Source: Candidatus Sumerlaeota bacterium
Lineage (GTDB): Bacteria; Sumerlaeota; Sumerlaeia; SLMS01; JAHLLQ01
Direction: 5' to 3'
Assembly (NCBI GenBank): GCA_030156535.1
Contig: JASGMJ010000010.1
Span: 82,885-146,884, forward strand
Length of the DNA stretch: 64,000 bases
Of the stretch, positions 51,564-59,316 are shown one piece after another. The notes under the pieces were generated by a model that saw only the letters and a program-made list of their open reading frames with translations, was not told the origin of the DNA and searched no databases. The position numbers and the translations under genes were made by a program. The number at the start of each line of letters is the position of its first letter. Positions within the stretch are counted from its first letter, which is position 1.

Positions 51564-52553
51564 ATGGCCACGAACCCCGACAAGCACCCCGACAAACACC
51601 CCGAGGCGCCGGAGCAGGCCCGGACCGAAAAGTTCATCTCCGCCCTGCGCGGCGAGCAGGGCGGCGCCGTCCGCGTCCGCCGCGCCGATCTCCTCCTCAG
51701 CGACCCCGACCGCCAGATCGGACGTATCCTCGCCAACAGCCGCAGCGTCATGATCGTCCACGCCCAGGGCCGGGTCATCTACGCCAATCCGCCCGTCGCA
51801 CGATTCTTCGGCGTTCGCGACCCCGCCGAACTTGCCGGGCGCACCCTCGAAGAACTCGTCGCGCCCGAAGACCACCCCACCGTCCACGAAATCGTCGAAC
51901 GCGTCGGCCAGCGCCGCGCCGCCACCACCGCCCAGAGAATCCGCTTCGTCAAGCCGGAGGGCGGCGAACTCCTCGTCGAAGCGCGCTCGCTCCCCATTGC
52001 CCACGAAGGCCGCATGGCCGTCATCACCATGGGCCACGAAATCCCACGCGACGAGGAAGCCGCATCCCTCCCCGCCGGACCCCAGACCAACGAGGTTCTG
52101 GCCGAGGACGACTTCCGCGAAATCCTGGCTTTCGAGCAACGCCGCGCCGGGCGCACGGGACTTCCCCTCAGTCTCCTGCTGCTGCAACCCGACACCGACG
52201 CCGCTTCGCACTCCCGCGCGGCCTCCGTCCCCATCGGCCCCATCGCGGAGGCCTGCCAACGCACGCTGCGCGCTTCCGACCACGTTGGCCTCGCCGACGC
52301 CGGCACCGCCGGGTTGATCCTGCCGATCACCGATCTGGAAGGCGCCGGGCATCTCGCGCGCCGCCTCCGCCGCATCTTTGCTGAAATGAAATCCCCCTCC
52401 GGCACACCAGCCCCCCTGCCTCCATGCAGTGGCGGCGCCGTCCTCTACAGCCCCACACGCGACGCCGACGCCGAAGCCTTCATCTTCCGCGCCCGCGCCG
52501 CCCTCGCCGAAGCCCGCCACCTCGGCGGCAACCAGAGCGTCGAGAAAGAGTAG
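51564..52553 (+). CDS. PAS-domain protein with degenerate GGDEF-like module
   Basis: 329 residues from ATG 51564 (AAGGGATG upstream). A His/Pro/Lys-rich start leads to a PAS domain (about 50-165; SVMIVHAQGRVIYANPPVAR, FFGVRDPAELAGRTLEELV). The C-terminal ~150 residues follow the GGDEF secondary-structure order (FEQRRAGRTGLPLSLLLLQP, TLRASDHVGLADAGTAGLIL, LPITDLEGAGHLARRLRRIF) but the signature GG(D/E)EF is replaced by LADAGTAGLI. It is therefore catalytically dead and may bind nucleotide or act as a partner of the divergent active cyclase. Cytoplasmic. The GGDEF relation is inferred from pattern only. Confidence 0.65.
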   Translation: MATNPDKHPDKHPEAPEQARTEKFISALRGEQGGAVRVRRADLLLSDPDRQIGRILANSRSVMIVHAQGRVIYANPPVARFFGVRDPAELAGRTLEELVAPEDHPTVHEIVERVGQRRAATTAQRIRFVKPEGGELLVEARSLPIAHEGRMAVITMGHEIPRDEEAASLPAGPQTNEVLAEDDFREILAFEQRRAGRTGLPLSLLLLQPDTDAASHSRAASVPIGPIAEACQRTLRASDHVGLADAGTAGLILPITDLEGAGHLARRLRRIFAEMKSPSGTPAPLPPCSGGAVLYSPTRDADAEAFIFRARAALAEARHLGGNQSVEKE

Positions 52554-52569
52554 GGGAGGCGGCCCGCCC

Positions 52570-54012
52570 TCACTCCCGCACCACTCGCACCGAGTAAACA
52601 TCCGCGTCCTTGAGTTCGATGCGCAGCGCCGCGTCTTTCAGACCGGCGGGAAGCACCGCGCCGCCGGTCCACGCCACGTCGATCGCCAGCGCATCGCCCC
52701 ACAGCGGCGCAAAGTCGTCCCTCGTGAATCCCGCGACGGCGTCGCCCGCGGCGTTGCGCACTTCGAGCCGGATGCTCCCCGCCGCCGACGTCGAGGCGTT
52801 CAGCACCACACGCCCGCCGGACAGGTCGAGCGGGCCGATCTCGGCCACGCCCCCGGCTGCGCCGCCGTGCAGCGACACGAAGCCCTCGGGGCGCAGCGTT
52901 CCCCGCCGCAGCAACGGCGCTGCGCTGCCGTAGTTCTCCGTCCAGTAGACCGACCATTCCCCCGGTCCCGTCTCCAGAATTCCCCGCGCGGGCGTCATGT
53001 TGCCGTGGGCGTTCCCCCAGTTCGCGGGATCGAGCCCCGGCCGCAGCCACGCTTCGTGCGCAACGAAGTCCCAGTTCACCCCGTCGGCGCTCGCAATCAG
53101 CACGGCGTCCGACGTGGCATCCGTTGCGCGGCCCAGCACCTTTTTGCGCTCGGGCACAAACCGCATCGGCATGCCCACGTACACGGGCGGTGTGTCGTCG
53201 GGCCGCAGCGTGGGCACCGGCGTGATTGCGTTGGTGTAGAAGTGCGTGCGGGGTGGCTCGGGAAAGCGAATCGGCTCGGGCACCGTCCACGTGCGGAAGT
53301 TCTCGGATTCACAGCGCTGGATGAAGCGAAAGCCCTCGCGCCCCGTGCGGCTGTAGCAGACGAAGCGCCCCGTGGCGGGATCGCGGAAGGCGACGTTCTG
53401 GGAGTCGAACCCGGCGCCCTGGGTGATCGCGGGCTCGGGTGCCGTGCGCGTCCAACGCAATCCGTCGGGCGAAACGAACGCCGCGAGCATCCGTTGCGGG
53501 TCGCCCTTTTCGTTGTGATAGTATTGCAGGCCAAGGCCCTTCCATCGTTCTTCGGGTACGACGCCCGGCGCCGTGTCCTGGAAGACGAAGAAGTTGTGCG
53601 ACTCGGCATAGGCCTTTCGCTCTGTCGGCATCCGAATGATGTTGTTTGCCGTGCTCCCCTCGAAAGCGTGCATTCCCAGATTGGGGCGCTCCCACGCGAT
53701 GCCGTCGCTGCTGAAAGCCACGCAGGTCTGCTCGCGGGTCGTTTCACCGCCGCCGCGATAGTAGAGGCGATAGCCCTCGGGCGCGGGCATCACCGCCGCG
53801 TAGGCGCTCTCGCCCCCCTCCCACGGCGCGTCGAAGACAAAGACCTCCTCGCGCGGTACGGGAGAGTGCAGACGGCGCTCGATCCCTTCCATGGAACGCA
53901 CCAGCGCATCGTCGAGAAACAGCACGCGCCGTGACTCGCCGGAAACCAGACCCGCCAGCAGCAGACTCCCTCCCACTGCCGCGATTCCGCGCGGAACTTT
54001 CGGGCATCTCAT
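52570..54012 (-). CDS. Secreted five-bladed-propeller glycoside hydrolase-like protein
   Basis: 480 residues from ATG 54012 (AGAGGG upstream). The signal peptide is PRGIAAVGGSLLLAGLVSG|E. The body shows the GH32/43/62/130-like propeller rhythm: YRLYYRGGGETTREQTCVAF then SSDGIAWERPNLGM, FVSPDGLRWTR, DSQNVAFRDPATGRFVCYSR and LIASADGVNWDF. An N-terminal FLDDALV and the repeated SxDGxxW elements are typical of secreted exo-acting hydrolases in saccharolytic bacteria. The C-terminal ~90 residues form a small beta-sandwich. No definite family or catalytic triad can be assigned. Monocistronic, convergent to the PAS-domain gene. Confidence 0.75.
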   Translation of the reverse strand: MRCPKVPRGIAAVGGSLLLAGLVSGESRRVLFLDDALVRSMEGIERRLHSPVPREEVFVFDAPWEGGESAYAAVMPAPEGYRLYYRGGGETTREQTCVAFSSDGIAWERPNLGMHAFEGSTANNIIRMPTERKAYAESHNFFVFQDTAPGVVPEERWKGLGLQYYHNEKGDPQRMLAAFVSPDGLRWTRTAPEPAITQGAGFDSQNVAFRDPATGRFVCYSRTGREGFRFIQRCESENFRTWTVPEPIRFPEPPRTHFYTNAITPVPTLRPDDTPPVYVGMPMRFVPERKKVLGRATDATSDAVLIASADGVNWDFVAHEAWLRPGLDPANWGNAHGNMTPARGILETGPGEWSVYWTENYGSAAPLLRRGTLRPEGFVSLHGGAAGGVAEIGPLDLSGGRVVLNASTSAAGSIRLEVRNAAGDAVAGFTRDDFAPLWGDALAIDVAWTGGAVLPAGLKDAALRIELKDADVYSVRVVRE

Positions 54013-54353
54013 CGGCAAACCCTCTCGCATCGCGTGATCGGACACGTCCTGTGCATTCTGCCTTGCGGTTCCAGTTGAGGCAAGCGGTCGTTGGTGCCCG
54101 GCGCGTTCCCGCGCCATCTGGGATCTCACCCCCGCCCCGTGAGGAGGGCCCGGGAGACAAACCCCGAACCATCACCCCGAGTCGGAATTCGGGGGAGGGT
54201 AGCCAGCCCGGCCCGCGACGAACGGGTTTTGGAGCTGACACCCACGCATTGGCGTTCCATCCTTCAAAAGGATCCAGCGGATTCGGCACCGGTCAGACGA
54301 GACCACAGGTGTGCAAGGAGGCGCAAGAATTCTCCCGAAAAGTAGCCACCAAC
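54013..54353. other. Intergenic region left of the small membrane-protein pair
   Basis: 341 bp. Frames run through it but none has a ribosome site or a plausible protein. The left half is GC-rich with several short inverted segments (CGAGTCGGAATTCGGGGG region); composition drops towards 54350, marking the edge of an AT-richer islet. Confidence 0.35.
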
Positions 54354-54632
54354 GTGAGTCGGTCTTTCTGGTTTGCAATCAGCGGCATTGTTGCCTTTGT
54401 TCTCTTTATCTGCTGTCGATCCACGCTTCGTGAAGATCCCACATATTGGGATGTCATGGGATCGATAAGGGTGGCAAAGGGTGAAGAGCGAAGAGTCACG
54501 GTCGACAGCCTCGCAAGGTTTTCGGCTGAACTGGAGAAGAAGATCGGAACTGAACCAGCCATCCACTTCATCGGCGAGACGATGTTTGTTAAAGTCCCAA
54601 GAGATCAGGAGTTTTTTTGTTATGGCAAATGA
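54354..54632 (+). CDS. Small single-pass membrane protein, unrecognised
   Basis: 92 residues from GTG 54354. One N-terminal transmembrane helix (FWFAISGIVAFVLFICC) is followed by a soluble part of ~70 residues (YWDVMGSIRVAKGEERRVTV, ARFSAELEKKIGTEPAIHFI) with an alternating strand-helix pattern. Codon use is visibly AT-richer than neighbours. A weak ribosome site (GGAGGCG farther upstream) leaves the start uncertain. It is followed in the same direction by a second small membrane protein. No family is recognised. Confidence 0.5.
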   Translation: MSRSFWFAISGIVAFVLFICCRSTLREDPTYWDVMGSIRVAKGEERRVTVDSLARFSAELEKKIGTEPAIHFIGETMFVKVPRDQEFFCYGK

Positions 54633-54731
54633 TGGTGTATGAGGCGCTGGTCGACATCTCGCGCCATCGACTTGAAAGTCCTGGACGCGTGGTGTAATCA
54701 AGTCCGGGAAAGGTAACATAGGAGATTCCTG

Positions 54732-55169
54732 ATGTCCCCATCCACATCAGCTTGTGACAGCCCCAAAGATGACAAGGCTGAAAAGCGACTTACTTACTTG
54801 GTCGGTGTTGCCCTTCTTCTATTGGGAGTGTGTGTCGGATGGGCAGGCAGATCCATTCATGCCGCAATTGATCGTGTGACTGTCGAGGATATACGCAGGA
54901 GATCACTGCACGATCTGATGACTGTAGACGATATTTCCGCACTGGACGAGGAAGCCAGGGAAGAGATGCTCCTGGCCGCAGTGAGCCACCTTGGCAGAAA
55001 CATGCGTGTCGAAAAAGCCAAAAGCCCGGACTACTCGTTTGTGGTTCGAGGAGATTTCTGGCCTACGGCGCGCCCAATCGAGATGGCAGTGAGTGAGGAC
55101 GGCAAGACGATTGAAGCGATACTTATGCGAATTGATCGGAAAGTTCCACGGTGGGACAGAAGTGAGTAA
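54732..55169 (+). CDS. Small single-pass membrane protein, unrecognised
   Basis: 145 residues; AGGAGATT precedes ATG 54732. A hydrophilic 20-residue start, one transmembrane helix (LTYLVGVALLLLGVCVGWAG), then an acidic helical segment (VEDIRRRSLHDLMTVDDISA, LDEEAREEMLLAAVSHLG) and a C-terminal beta-rich part (YSFVVRGDFWPTARPIEMAV, SEDGKTIEAILMRIDRKVP). The topology matches the preceding small protein, and both lie in AT-richer DNA, so they may be a functional pair or an acquired cassette. No function is proposed. Confidence 0.65.
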   Translation: MSPSTSACDSPKDDKAEKRLTYLVGVALLLLGVCVGWAGRSIHAAIDRVTVEDIRRRSLHDLMTVDDISALDEEAREEMLLAAVSHLGRNMRVEKAKSPDYSFVVRGDFWPTARPIEMAVSEDGKTIEAILMRIDRKVPRWDRSE

Positions 55170-55292
55170 CTGCTGGCGGGCGATCTGAAAAGAACCAGTG
55201 TTCCGCCCGTGTTTCTTGCTCCTCTGTTCCCACTTCTCGCTTCCCTGGCGGCCACGGTTGTCCGTTGGGAGGAGCAGGCTTGAGGAGAAGTC

Positions 55293-55655
55293 CTACCTTG
55301 CAGTGGAAGCTCCCGCTGCCTGCTCTTCGTTCTCTTCGTGTTGTTGCGCGGCGGGCGTGCATTGTTGCGAACAACAGGTGGAAACTGAACGAATGACCGA
55401 GGCGAGGCCCAGGCGCACGGCCGTGCGCAGCAGCGTGCGGCTCGGCCGGAAGCGCTGCACCAGCCAGACCCCCGAGGCCGCCGCGGCAACGGTGATGGCC
55501 ACGGCGGCAACGGGGTGCGCACGCACGGCAGAGGAAACCGTTTCGGCGCGCACCGCGCCCTTCGTTCGCGCCAGTTGTTCGCGGAAGGCCGTCAGGCTTG
55601 CGGCGTTCTGAACGCGTAATCGGGCAAGCTCCTCGCGTCTGGGTGGACCCATCAT
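55293..55655 (-). CDS. YqjK-like small membrane protein, third gene of a yqjDEK-like trio
   Basis: 120 residues from ATG 55655, which overlaps the upstream stop (ATGA). N-terminal amphipathic helix (RREELARLRVQNAASLTAFR then EQLARTKGAVRAE), a short hydrophobic segment (AVAITVAAAASGVWLV) and a basic stretch (QRFRPSRTLLRTAVRL). The Cys/Gln/Glu-rich tail (STCCSQQCTPAAQQHEENEE) is unlike E. coli YqjK. Gene order DUF883 / holin-superfamily / this protein mirrors E. coli yqjD-yqjE-yqjK, which are inner-membrane proteins induced in stationary phase; YqjD can bind ribosomes. Homology to YqjK itself is weak. Confidence 0.65.
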   Translation of the reverse strand: MMGPPRREELARLRVQNAASLTAFREQLARTKGAVRAETVSSAVRAHPVAAVAITVAAAASGVWLVQRFRPSRTLLRTAVRLGLASVIRSVSTCCSQQCTPAAQQHEENEEQAAGASTAR

Positions 55656-56092
55656 AGCCGCAACCTCCCGCGCCATCCGAGCAGCGCTGCTCCCACGAGT
55701 CCGTGCATCAGCAACAACACGAGTGGCCCCGCGACAGGCTGATTCGTCAGGTCGATCGCAAGTTGCCACAGCGCCATGCAGAAGAAGACCCACGCGGCGA
55801 CGAAGGCAACGAGTGCCAGCAGGGCGGTGATTTGGCGTGCGACCGCCAGGCGCACGTGCTCGCGCGCCAGAAATGCGGTCAGCTCGCCCTGGGTTCTGAG
55901 CAGGCGCACGAAGTCCTTTGCCAGCGGCGTGGCCTGGGTCAGCAGGACGCGGCATTCGGCGAGGAGGCGATCGAGCGCTTCGGAGTTGTGGCGGGCCTCT
56001 TCCTCCCCCGCGCGCTCCTCCCCGCAGGGAGGAGGAGCACCATCGGGAGCCGCGCCCTGTTCCCCGCCCGGGGCTTGCGGCTCCGCAGTCAT
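55652..56092 (-). CDS. Phage-holin-superfamily-like (YqjE/PF07332) membrane protein
   Basis: 146 residues. A hydrophilic Pro/Glu/Ala-rich N-terminus (about 1-60) is followed by a helix LTAFLAREHVRLAVARQITA and two transmembrane helices (LLALVAFVAAWVFFCMALW and AGPLVLLLMHGLVGAALLG). This is the pattern of PF07332/YqjE proteins, which are often annotated as phage holins but are chromosomal membrane proteins of unknown role. Start and stop both overlap neighbours as ATGA, so the three genes are tightly co-translated. Not part of a prophage: no phage genes are near. Confidence 0.78.
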   Translation of the reverse strand: MTAEPQAPGGEQGAAPDGAPPPCGEERAGEEEARHNSEALDRLLAECRVLLTQATPLAKDFVRLLRTQGELTAFLAREHVRLAVARQITALLALVAFVAAWVFFCMALWQLAIDLTNQPVAGPLVLLLMHGLVGAALLGWRGRLRL

Positions 56093-56367
56093 CGGCGGCT
56101 GACCAGCATTCCGAGAAGGAAACCGGCCACGGCCGCACCCGCCATGCAGCGCACGGGGTTCTCGCGGATGTACGCGCCCGCCTGCTCTTCCACTTCGGCG
56201 AGCGACGTGTTGTTCGCTTCGTGGATGAGGTTCTTGGCCTTTTCCTTGTACTGTTTCACTTGCTCGGAGGCGTTATCGACGAGATCACCGGCGGCATCGA
56301 CGATCTTGTGTCCCTTTGCGGTGACGTCGTTTGCTTCTTTTCCGACGGTTTCGGCGGAAGTAGTCAT
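56089..56367 (-). CDS. DUF883 (ElaB/YqjD/YgaM-like) membrane-anchored protein
   Basis: 92 residues. A long amphipathic helical region (GKEANDVTAKGHKIVDAAGD, LVDNASEQVKQYKEKAKNL, AEVEEQAGAYIRENPVRCMA) precedes a C-terminal transmembrane helix (AGAAVAGFLLGMLVSRR). The ENPxxxMxGAAVAGFLLG end is the DUF883 signature of E. coli ElaB, YqjD and YgaM. These are inner-membrane proteins tied to stationary phase, ribosome tethering and stress survival. First gene of the yqjDEK-like trio, with GGAGTTC upstream of ATG 56367. Confidence 0.88.
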   Translation of the reverse strand: MTTSAETVGKEANDVTAKGHKIVDAAGDLVDNASEQVKQYKEKAKNLIHEANNTSLAEVEEQAGAYIRENPVRCMAGAAVAGFLLGMLVSRR

Positions 56368-56654
56368 CGGCGAACTCCTTTGGAACAGAATGTCAAAGGA
56401 TGACGGCTTGGAGCGGGGAGGAATGCTGTACAGGGTGCGTTCAGGATTCTGGCTTTCTCCCCTTGGCCATCCTTCATCTTTACTGTGCCCAGAAAGGCCC
56501 CACGATGCAACGCCAAATCAGAAGTAATTGGATCGCGCCGTGCCCCCGTCCCTGATTTTGACGCTGTTGTTTCCGTCGCCAGGCGTCTTGCACTTGCCAG
56601 GCCGAGGCAGGCATGAGCATTCTTTGCGGGTTTGCCACCAAGTGAGGTCGTGAC
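56368..56654. other. Intergenic region between the DUF883 trio and a histidine kinase
   Basis: 287 bp between divergent genes. No ORF, repeat or RNA gene is visible. It should hold the promoters of both the leftward trio and the rightward kinase. Confidence 0.35.
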
Positions 56655-59309
56655 TTGAAGCAACCAGTGTTTTCGCGTGGCTGGGTCGGCGTCCTGGCCG
56701 TGATGGCGGCGGGCTTTGTAGCCTGGGGCGCCGTGCTCGTCTTCCGTCTGTCGGAGGAGCACCGCGACACGCTGGCGAAAGGGCCGGTGCTGCAACAGCT
56801 CGCCGTGGCCCGCGAAGAAGTCGACCGCACCGTGCTCCAGTCGCCTCTTCTGACGGATCGCGAGTTGTCCGCGCGGTTGCGTTCGGGCGAATGGAGCCGG
56901 CGCATTCTGGACCTGTATCCCGTCCGTTCCTCGCTCCCTTCCCTGGATTCGCACAGTGCCCAGTTTGGATGGGAGCACCTGCAAGCCAGAGTGGACGAAA
57001 TCGAACGCATCAACGCGCGCCTGGCGGCGGCCATTGGGCCACAGGAGCGCGAGCGGGAACGGCGTGCGCTCGACGCCGAATTGGCGCAGCTCGCCGACCA
57101 GCTCCGCCTCATGCAGCAATCGCTCGATGCCGAGTTGTGGGATCTGATGCGGCGTTCGATGGAGACCAATCGCAAGCTGGCCGTCGTCGTGGGCTTGTCG
57201 TCGTTCGCGGCCGCCGCCCTCATGATCGTCTTCCTGATGTACCGGCGCGACTACCGCCGCCTGACCGAAGCCGAACGCGCCTTGCAACGCAGCGAGGAGC
57301 GCCTTCTCGGGATTCTCGGCGGGATGCAGGATGTCGTGTGGTCTGTGACACCGGACGCGCGCATCATTACGTATGTCAGCCCGGCGGCGCGCTCGCTCTT
57401 CGGGCTGGAGCCCACTGCCATTTTGAAGAATCCCTCATTGTACCAGGAGCACGTTCATCCCGAGGACCGCGCGGCGGTGCGCGACTTCCCCGACAAGTTG
57501 CGCGATTCGCCCAAGGGAACGCTGGAGATGGAGTATCGTTACCGCCATCCCGATGGCCGCCGCCTCTGGATTCAGGACCGCGGCTGGACGGTGCTCGGCG
57601 AAGACGGTTCGATCCGCAGTCTCGTCGCCATTTCCAAGGACGTCACTTCGCGCAAGAACGCCGAGGATGCGCTCCAGGCAAGCGAGGCGCAATACCGCCG
57701 CATCGTGGAAAGTACGGCCGACGGCATCGCCGTCGTTGATACAACCGACCGCATCGTCTTCGCCAATCCCGGGCTGGAGGAAATCTTCGGCACCGGCAAG
57801 GGCGAGCTCGCCGAACGCTCGCTGCACGAGTTCATCGAGGAGCAGCATGCACTCCTCATCCATCCTCGCGAAGACCCGGGGCGGTTCGACGCCACGAATC
57901 AGTTCGAAGTCGAAGTCCTGCGCGCCGACGGAAAGAAGAGGCAGGTGCGCGTGACGGTCTCGCCGGTTTACGACGACACGGGGGCGTTCACCGGAACGCT
58001 GGGCATCTATCGTGACTCGACGGAATTGATCGAGGCGCAGATCACGCTGATCCGCGAGCTCGCTTTCCTCTCCGAAATCGAAGTGCTCGGCCGTTCGATT
58101 GTCGGCCAGTCCGACATTCGGCAGATTGTCTTCGATGCGTGCGGCGCGGCGGTTGCCTATGGCGGGGTGGAGAATGCCGTCATCGTCTTCCGCAACCCCA
58201 ACACGGGAATGCTTTCCGAAAACTCCAGCACGTTCCCGTCTGGCGCGCAGCCCTCCGCCCTGATCAGCGTTCTCCAGCGCGAGGAAGGCATTGCCGGCGA
58301 AGTTCAGTCCCAGCGGGGTGAAATGGCTTTTGGCGACCTGGAAGCCTCCGACGCGCACGGCGCCCTGCGTCCACTCGTCCATCTCGGGTTCCGGGCGTTG
58401 ATTGCGCTTCCCATTCGCGCGGGCGGCAAGACCTTCGGTATTCTCTATGGGCTCGACCGCAAAACACGCAAGTACGACAGCGAGGAAGTCTCGCGTCTGC
58501 GCCACCTGACGATTCTTCTCGGTTCTGCTCTCAGCAACGTTTCTCTCTACGTGCGCACCGAAGCCGCCAACAAGGAGCTGAAGGCTGCTGTCGATCGTCT
58601 CCAGGAAGCCGAACGCGCCCGCGATCAATTCTACCGGTTCCTGATTCACGATCTCAACAAACCGCTGGCTGCCATCATCGGCACGGCAGGGCGTTTGCAG
58701 CTGCATGCCGAACTGCCGGAGAAACTGGGTTCGCGCATTGAGCGTATCGAGAACGCCGCGCTGCGCCTGCGCGACATCGTGGATCACCTTCTGCAGCACG
58801 AACAGGTTCGCCGCGAGGACTTCGAGCTCAAGCGCGAGCGCCTCAGCGTCTGGGACAACGTGCTCGACGCCATCCGAATGCTCGACGAAAAGCGCCGCAG
58901 CATTGCGATCACGGTCAACGGCCTTCCGCTTGGCGAGGCCTCCGAGCTCCCCGAATTCGTCGTCGACGCCGACTCAACGGCCTTTCGCCGAATCCTCAAC
59001 AACCTGATCGACAACGCCCTCGAACACGCTGCCACGTCGATCAAGGTGGATGTGGCCACGCGGGACGACGGCCTGAGCATCTCCGTCTGGAACGACGGCT
59101 CGACGATCCTCGACGAGGAACGCGACTCCATCTTCCGCGAGTTCTTTCGTGGCTCGGGCAACCGCCGCAGCGGCTATGGTCTTGGCCTCGCCTCCGTCAA
59201 GCGCCTCATGCAGCTGCACGGCGGCACCATTGAACTCCAGAACACCGAGCCCGACGGCGTGACATTCTCCCTGTTCTTTCCCCTTAGCGGAACGCGTAAC
59301 GGCGACTGA
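56655..59309 (+). CDS. Membrane sensor histidine kinase (PAS-PAS-GAF-HisKA-HATPase)
   Basis: 884 residues. The start is TTG 56655 (GAGG eight bases upstream), as the first ATG lies inside TM1. TM1 (about 10-30) and TM2 (about 177-198) flank a ~145-residue helical periplasmic sensor. Cytoplasmic PAS1 (about 210-340) with YRYRHPDGRRLWIQDRGWTV, PAS2 (about 345-470) with ADGIAVVDTTDRIVFANPGL, a GAF-like domain (about 485-640), HisKA with H665 (FLIHDLNKPLAAII) and HATPase with NNLIDNALEHA (N box) and GYGLGLASVKRL (G2). The C-terminal half resembles phytochrome-type kinases. No cognate regulator adjoins. The second orphan kinase of the window. Confidence 0.92.
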   Translation: MKQPVFSRGWVGVLAVMAAGFVAWGAVLVFRLSEEHRDTLAKGPVLQQLAVAREEVDRTVLQSPLLTDRELSARLRSGEWSRRILDLYPVRSSLPSLDSHSAQFGWEHLQARVDEIERINARLAAAIGPQERERERRALDAELAQLADQLRLMQQSLDAELWDLMRRSMETNRKLAVVVGLSSFAAAALMIVFLMYRRDYRRLTEAERALQRSEERLLGILGGMQDVVWSVTPDARIITYVSPAARSLFGLEPTAILKNPSLYQEHVHPEDRAAVRDFPDKLRDSPKGTLEMEYRYRHPDGRRLWIQDRGWTVLGEDGSIRSLVAISKDVTSRKNAEDALQASEAQYRRIVESTADGIAVVDTTDRIVFANPGLEEIFGTGKGELAERSLHEFIEEQHALLIHPREDPGRFDATNQFEVEVLRADGKKRQVRVTVSPVYDDTGAFTGTLGIYRDSTELIEAQITLIRELAFLSEIEVLGRSIVGQSDIRQIVFDACGAAVAYGGVENAVIVFRNPNTGMLSENSSTFPSGAQPSALISVLQREEGIAGEVQSQRGEMAFGDLEASDAHGALRPLVHLGFRALIALPIRAGGKTFGILYGLDRKTRKYDSEEVSRLRHLTILLGSALSNVSLYVRTEAANKELKAAVDRLQEAERARDQFYRFLIHDLNKPLAAIIGTAGRLQLHAELPEKLGSRIERIENAALRLRDIVDHLLQHEQVRREDFELKRERLSVWDNVLDAIRMLDEKRRSIAITVNGLPLGEASELPEFVVDADSTAFRRILNNLIDNALEHAATSIKVDVATRDDGLSISVWNDGSTILDEERDSIFREFFRGSGNRRSGYGLGLASVKRLMQLHGGTIELQNTEPDGVTFSLFFPLSGTRNGD

Positions 59310-59316
59310 CGCGGTG

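Noticed and set aside
53931..54353. N-terminal extension of the small membrane protein at 54354
   Set aside because: The frame is open upstream to 53931 but overlaps the propeller-hydrolase gene and is Pro/Arg-rich without a ribosome site; the GTG at 54354 places the transmembrane helix at the N-terminus.
55652..56092. Prophage holin
   Set aside because: The protein fits PF07332/YqjE, and it is locked into a yqjDEK-like operon. No lysin, terminase or structural phage genes are near.
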